DNA from: Prevotellaceae bacterium UBA1391
GTDB taxonomy: Bacteria; Bacteroidota; Bacteroidia; Bacteroidales; Bacteroidaceae
Length of the DNA: 45,175 nucleotides
Direction: 5' to 3'
Assembly (NCBI GenBank): GCA_002305265.1
Contig: DBQP01000001.1
Span: 1 to 45,175 of the forward strand
Each line of letters opens with the position of its first letter. The first letter of the stretch is position 1. The translations under genes were made by a program, and so were the position numbers. Positions 41,924-45,175 of this stretch are shown piece by piece. Under the pieces are notes generated by a model. It did not search any database and had not been told where the DNA came from. It saw only the letters and a list, made by a program, of their open reading frames with translations.

Positions 41924-42982
41924 ATGAAAACCCCGCTTCTCGGCCTCACGCTCTCAGTCCTCCTCACGCTCACCGCGGCCTGCAGCCAAGATGAGCACGA
42001 CTCGCCGTCCACGCCACGCCGCCAGGCCACCGTCACCCTCCTCGTCACCCCCAATGGCCTCGGCGACAACGGCTACGACGACGACGCCGCCAACGGCATC
42101 TTCGCCTTTATGGAAGAAAGCGGCGTACCCGTGCGCCTGCTGCAGCCACGCGACATGCAGGAAGCGGAGACCCTCTACCGGCAGTGGCGCACGCTCCATG
42201 CCACCGCCGACTCCGCCGTGCTCGTGGCCGGAAGCTCCGCCTACGCCGACCTCCTCCGCCGCCTCCCCCCGGCCCTCGCCGGGCGGGGCAGCCGCGTCCT
42301 GCTCTTCGAGTCCGACGAGCCGATCGACGGCGTCACCACCGTCATGATCAACCGCTACGGAGCCGCCTACCTCGCAGGCGCCATGGCCAAAGACTTCGAT
42401 GCCTTCATCCTCGCCGCCGCCCCCGGATTCCCCACCCTCGAAGACGCCATCTCCGGCTTCCGCGCTGGCCACAGCGCCCACAGCGATGCCAGCCGCACCA
42501 TCGCCCTCCAATACCTGGCCGAAGGCGAAGAAGGATTTGCCATGCCCGACTCCGCATTCCACACCCTCTATCGCCGCGCACAGCAATATCTCGACTACGA
42601 CGAGATCATCTTCCCCCTGCTCGGAGGCTCCGGCGCAGGCGTCACCGCCTTCCTCAACAGCGACGCACTCACCGCCGCCCTCTCCATCGGCATCGACGTC
42701 GACCAAGCCGGACAAAGCAGCCGCATCCCCTACTCCCTCGTCATCCACATAGGCAACCTCCTCAAGACCTACCTCGCCGACTGGCAGGCAGGCAAGCCCT
42801 GGCCCGCCACCCGTCGCCTGGGCCTCGCCGACGGCGCCACCGACATCGTCCTCACCCCCAACTTCGTGGAAAACCTCAACATCTGGGACGACCGATACGA
42901 AGACATCGATGCCTTCCAACGCTTGTATCACGCCTTCCATGAGGAGGCAGAAAAACAGGAAGCCGCACATGAACAACCCTAA
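41924..42982 (+). CDS. BMP-family (PnrA-like) substrate-binding lipoprotein
   Basis: 352 residues. Signal peptide and lipobox LTLTAACSQDEHD. The mature part begins VTLLVTPNGLGDNGYDDDAANGIF, the family start (strand, then a Gly/Asp-rich ligand loop) of basic membrane protein/PnrA-type binding proteins. Further Rossmann-like segments follow (VLVAGSSAYADLL, VLLFESDEPIDGVTTVMINRYGAAYLAGAMA, ALSIGIDVDQAG). Known relatives bind nucleosides or autoinducer-like ligands for ABC import. No ABC permease is nearby, so a sensing role is as likely as transport. It overlaps the next gene by 14 nt. Confidence 0.72.
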   Translation: MKTPLLGLTLSVLLTLTAACSQDEHDSPSTPRRQATVTLLVTPNGLGDNGYDDDAANGIFAFMEESGVPVRLLQPRDMQEAETLYRQWRTLHATADSAVLVAGSSAYADLLRRLPPALAGRGSRVLLFESDEPIDGVTTVMINRYGAAYLAGAMAKDFDAFILAAAPGFPTLEDAISGFRAGHSAHSDASRTIALQYLAEGEEGFAMPDSAFHTLYRRAQQYLDYDEIIFPLLGGSGAGVTAFLNSDALTAALSIGIDVDQAGQSSRIPYSLVIHIGNLLKTYLADWQAGKPWPATRRLGLADGATDIVLTPNFVENLNIWDDRYEDIDAFQRLYHAFHEEAEKQEAAHEQP

Positions 42983-45131
42983 ACCCGCCCGCCTGCGCGC
43001 CTGGCTCCTCCCCCTCTGCTGCGCCCTCCTCTGCGCCCTCACCGCCTGCTCCGACGACGACCCCGTCGGCGCCACCTACGACGTGCAGACACTCAAAGTA
43101 GCCGTCCTCATGGAGCCCGCCGAACAAGCCCGCTGGGAGCGCACCGCCCGCTGGGCCCTCGACAACATCGCCCAGGCACAGCAAGGCCTCGCCCATCGCG
43201 TCCAGCTGCAGCTCGAGTTCTACAACCAAGACGCCGACGACATCGAGAACACCATGCGCCAGATCGCCGCCGACACCACCATCGCAGCCGTCGTAGGCCC
43301 CACCACCTCCCCCCGCGCCACCCTCATGGCCCAGAAGCTCAACGCCAAGAAAGCCTATCACAAGCCCATGATCACCCCCTCCGCCACCGGCACGGAATAC
43401 CAGCGCACCTTCGCCAACACCCCCTTCGTCTGGAACCTCGCCGAGAGCAACATCGCACAGCTCGAAGTCCTCATCGCCGGCATCGCCAGCCACGCCAACG
43501 AAACCACCGTCGCCCTCCTCACCGCCGACGAAGGCAACGACTTCGAAGAGTGGTTCGGATTCATCGCCGAAGAATACGGACTGAACGTCGAAGCCATCCA
43601 CCTCTACCAATCCGCCGACGACCTCCGCCGCCACGTGCGCCAGCTCTGCAGCACCCACTGGCAGCAAGCCACCCGCGCCCTCATCTTCAACCCCACCGAC
43701 GCCGACATGGCCCTCGTCTTCGACGACGAAATCGCCAACCTCCAGCGCGACGCCCAAGCCCAGCAGCCCGCACAGCACCTCTACGTCCCCAACGTCTACT
43801 GCACCGACGCCTTCGTCTCCGAGCACATCGCACGCTCCGTCAGCCACACCACCTACCAAGGCGTCGACCTCTACGCACGCCCCGAGTCAGGCTTCAGCCA
43901 AGCCTACACCCAGCACTTCGGCCAACCACTCACCAACGGCGAAGCACAATTCTACGACGCCCTCTGCCTCCTCGCCTACGCCGCCACACGCTCCCGCCAC
44001 ACCCCCCAGACCCTCAACGACGCACTCCGCGACGTCGTGGCCGGACGCGACGGCCAAGGCAGCAGCTGGCTCCCCCACGACATGCAGCAAAACTTCCAGC
44101 AACTCGCCGCCGGCACCACCCCCGACATCGACGGCGTATCCAGCACCTGGACCTTCGACACACCCACCCACACCACCGTCCTCCAAAGCACCTTCCGACG
44201 CTGGATCCTCCACAACCACCAATACATCACCACCGAATACGTCAGCACCCAAGGCAGCAAGCGCACCACCTCCACACAAAACCTCTGGGACTGGACCACC
44301 ACCCACCTCCAGCAATTCCAGACCACCGACGGCAACCAGCTCACCTATCCCCCCCTCCACCAGCAATGGGCCCTCCTCATCGCCGCCTCCAAAGGCTGGG
44401 AAAACTACCGCTTCCAAGCCGACGTCGCCGCCATGTACCACCTCCTCAAGCAACAAGGCTACACCGACGACCACATCATCCTCATCAGCGAAGACGACCT
44501 CGCCCACAACCCCCAGAACCCCGAGCCCGGCATCATCCGCGTGAGCGACACCGGCGACAACCTCTACCAACCCGCCGCCATCGACTACAAACTCTCCGAC
44601 CTCACCCCCGCCGACCTCGCCCCCATCCTCCAAGGCCAGCCCAGCCAGCGCCTCCCCCACGTCATCACCCCCGACCAACACGACAACATCCTCATCTTCT
44701 GGAGCGGACACGGCACCATCGGCGGCATGGACTTCGGCGAGCAACACCAGCTCACCTACCCCCAGATGCACAACATCCTCACCCACACCCCCCACCGCAA
44801 GATCCTCCTCGCCATCGAGTCATGCTACAGCGGCGGACTCGGCACCTACTGCACAGGCCTCCCCGGCACCCTCCTCATCACCGCCGCCAGCCCCTACGAA
44901 ACCAGCCACGCCGACGTCTGGAGCAAAACCCTCGGCGTCTACCGCTCCAACGGATTCACCCGCGGTCTCCAGACAGCCATCACCCAAAACCCCGACATCA
45001 AGCTCCGCGACCTCTACTACACACTCGCCCAAACCACCACCGGCTCCCACGTCAAAGTCTACAACACCAAACACTACGGCAGCCTCTACGACCACTCCCT
45101 CGGCGAATTCATCATCCCCACCCGCCCCTGA
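42969..45131 (+). CDS. lipoprotein fusing a periplasmic-binding domain to a C13 (legumain-like) cysteine protease
   Basis: 720 residues from the ATG at 42969 (MNNPKPARLRAWLLP), with lipobox CALTAC followed by SDDD. Residues about 35-400 look like a type 1 periplasmic-binding protein (LKVAVLMEPAEQARW, AAVVGPTTSPRATLMAQKL, KPMITPSATGTEYQRTF, VWNLAESNIAQLEVL). Residues about 465-700 match peptidase family C13: QQWALLIAASKGWENYRFQ, the block from 44416 to 44502 ending DDHIILISEDDL, WSGHG (catalytic His581) and IESCYSGG (nucleophile Cys619). The His-Cys spacing of 38 is close to that of legumains. C13 enzymes cut after Asn/Asp. The fusion, the lipid anchor and the MACPF neighbours suggest a ligand-controlled surface protease. 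The gene ends the operon; the remaining 44 nt hold nothing recognisable. Confidence 0.85.
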   Translation: MNNPKPARLRAWLLPLCCALLCALTACSDDDPVGATYDVQTLKVAVLMEPAEQARWERTARWALDNIAQAQQGLAHRVQLQLEFYNQDADDIENTMRQIAADTTIAAVVGPTTSPRATLMAQKLNAKKAYHKPMITPSATGTEYQRTFANTPFVWNLAESNIAQLEVLIAGIASHANETTVALLTADEGNDFEEWFGFIAEEYGLNVEAIHLYQSADDLRRHVRQLCSTHWQQATRALIFNPTDADMALVFDDEIANLQRDAQAQQPAQHLYVPNVYCTDAFVSEHIARSVSHTTYQGVDLYARPESGFSQAYTQHFGQPLTNGEAQFYDALCLLAYAATRSRHTPQTLNDALRDVVAGRDGQGSSWLPHDMQQNFQQLAAGTTPDIDGVSSTWTFDTPTHTTVLQSTFRRWILHNHQYITTEYVSTQGSKRTTSTQNLWDWTTTHLQQFQTTDGNQLTYPPLHQQWALLIAASKGWENYRFQADVAAMYHLLKQQGYTDDHIILISEDDLAHNPQNPEPGIIRVSDTGDNLYQPAAIDYKLSDLTPADLAPILQGQPSQRLPHVITPDQHDNILIFWSGHGTIGGMDFGEQHQLTYPQMHNILTHTPHRKILLAIESCYSGGLGTYCTGLPGTLLITAASPYETSHADVWSKTLGVYRSNGFTRGLQTAITQNPDIKLRDLYYTLAQTTTGSHVKVYNTKHYGSLYDHSLGEFIIPTRP

Positions 45132-45175
45132 ACCACCCCCTCACCACCCGCTCAACCTCACCACTCCACCTGCCC

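Noticed and set aside
1..45175. tRNA, rRNA, insertion sequence or prophage genes
   Set aside because: Looked for CCA-ended cloverleaf-like stretches, transposase or integrase motifs and long terminal inverted repeats; none convincing. A tRNA search program would be needed to be certain.

Overview
The window is a chromosomal segment of a GC-rich member of the Bacteroidales (Bacteroidota), perhaps Prevotellaceae- or Muribaculaceae-like. The species cannot be settled from the sequence. The evidence is: -7 boxes of the TAnnTTTG type ahead of many genes; almost no Shine-Dalgarno sequences; lipoproteins with an acidic stretch right after the lipidated Cys; and families typical of the phylum (BACON, FISUMP and MACPF domains, FrdCAB, TrpB2, single-chain serine dehydratase, long-form PurL). 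No tRNA, rRNA, insertion sequence, phage gene or CRISPR array was seen.

Layout. 0.2-4.7 kb, minus strand: an MsbA-like ABC exporter, an RNase H-like protein and argS. 5.2-7.7 kb, minus: a secreted beta-helix, carbohydrate-binding-type protein and a small secreted partner. 8.1-11.6 kb, plus: a probable metal-uptake cluster (small Cys/His protein, TonB-dependent receptor, secreted HMA protein). 11.6-13.9 kb holds no conventional gene. It carries arrays of 22-nt repeats and a minus-strand transcription unit with two tiny hydrophobic peptide genes. 13.9-18 kb, minus: a FAS1 lipoprotein, murI and an OmpH/Skp-like chaperone. 18.2-23.3 kb, plus: frdCAB, then pflA and a small NO_Promoter-family protein. 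23.6-34.3 kb, plus: purL, a split chromate-type transporter pair, serine dehydratase, trpB2, kduI, an NAD(P)-binding oxidoreductase and an HxlR regulator. 35.3-45.1 kb, plus: a six-gene lipoprotein operon with three consecutive MACPF (perforin-like) genes, a lipoprotein of unknown family, a BMP-type binding lipoprotein, and a fusion of a periplasmic-binding domain to a C13 (legumain-like) cysteine protease.

Two things stand out. First, most intergenic regions up to 34.6 kb contain tandem arrays whose unit length is 22 nt. In most arrays the step is exactly 22 nt. The unit sequence differs from locus to locus and drifts along each array, yet the register is kept, even where one unit family gives way to another or a unit is inverted. 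Some arrays take in stop or start codons of adjacent genes. Two unit families (cores GAAGGCCTTC and GAGCGCAGTCGTTTT) recur together in the same order at four loci, like a REP/BIME-type element, and two of those copies end in terminator-like hairpins. Second, the MACPF and C13-protease operon pairs putative surface pore-formers with a clan CD protease fused to a ligand-binding domain. Its first MACPF gene has an in-frame amber codon inside the signal peptide and a degenerate MACPF signature.
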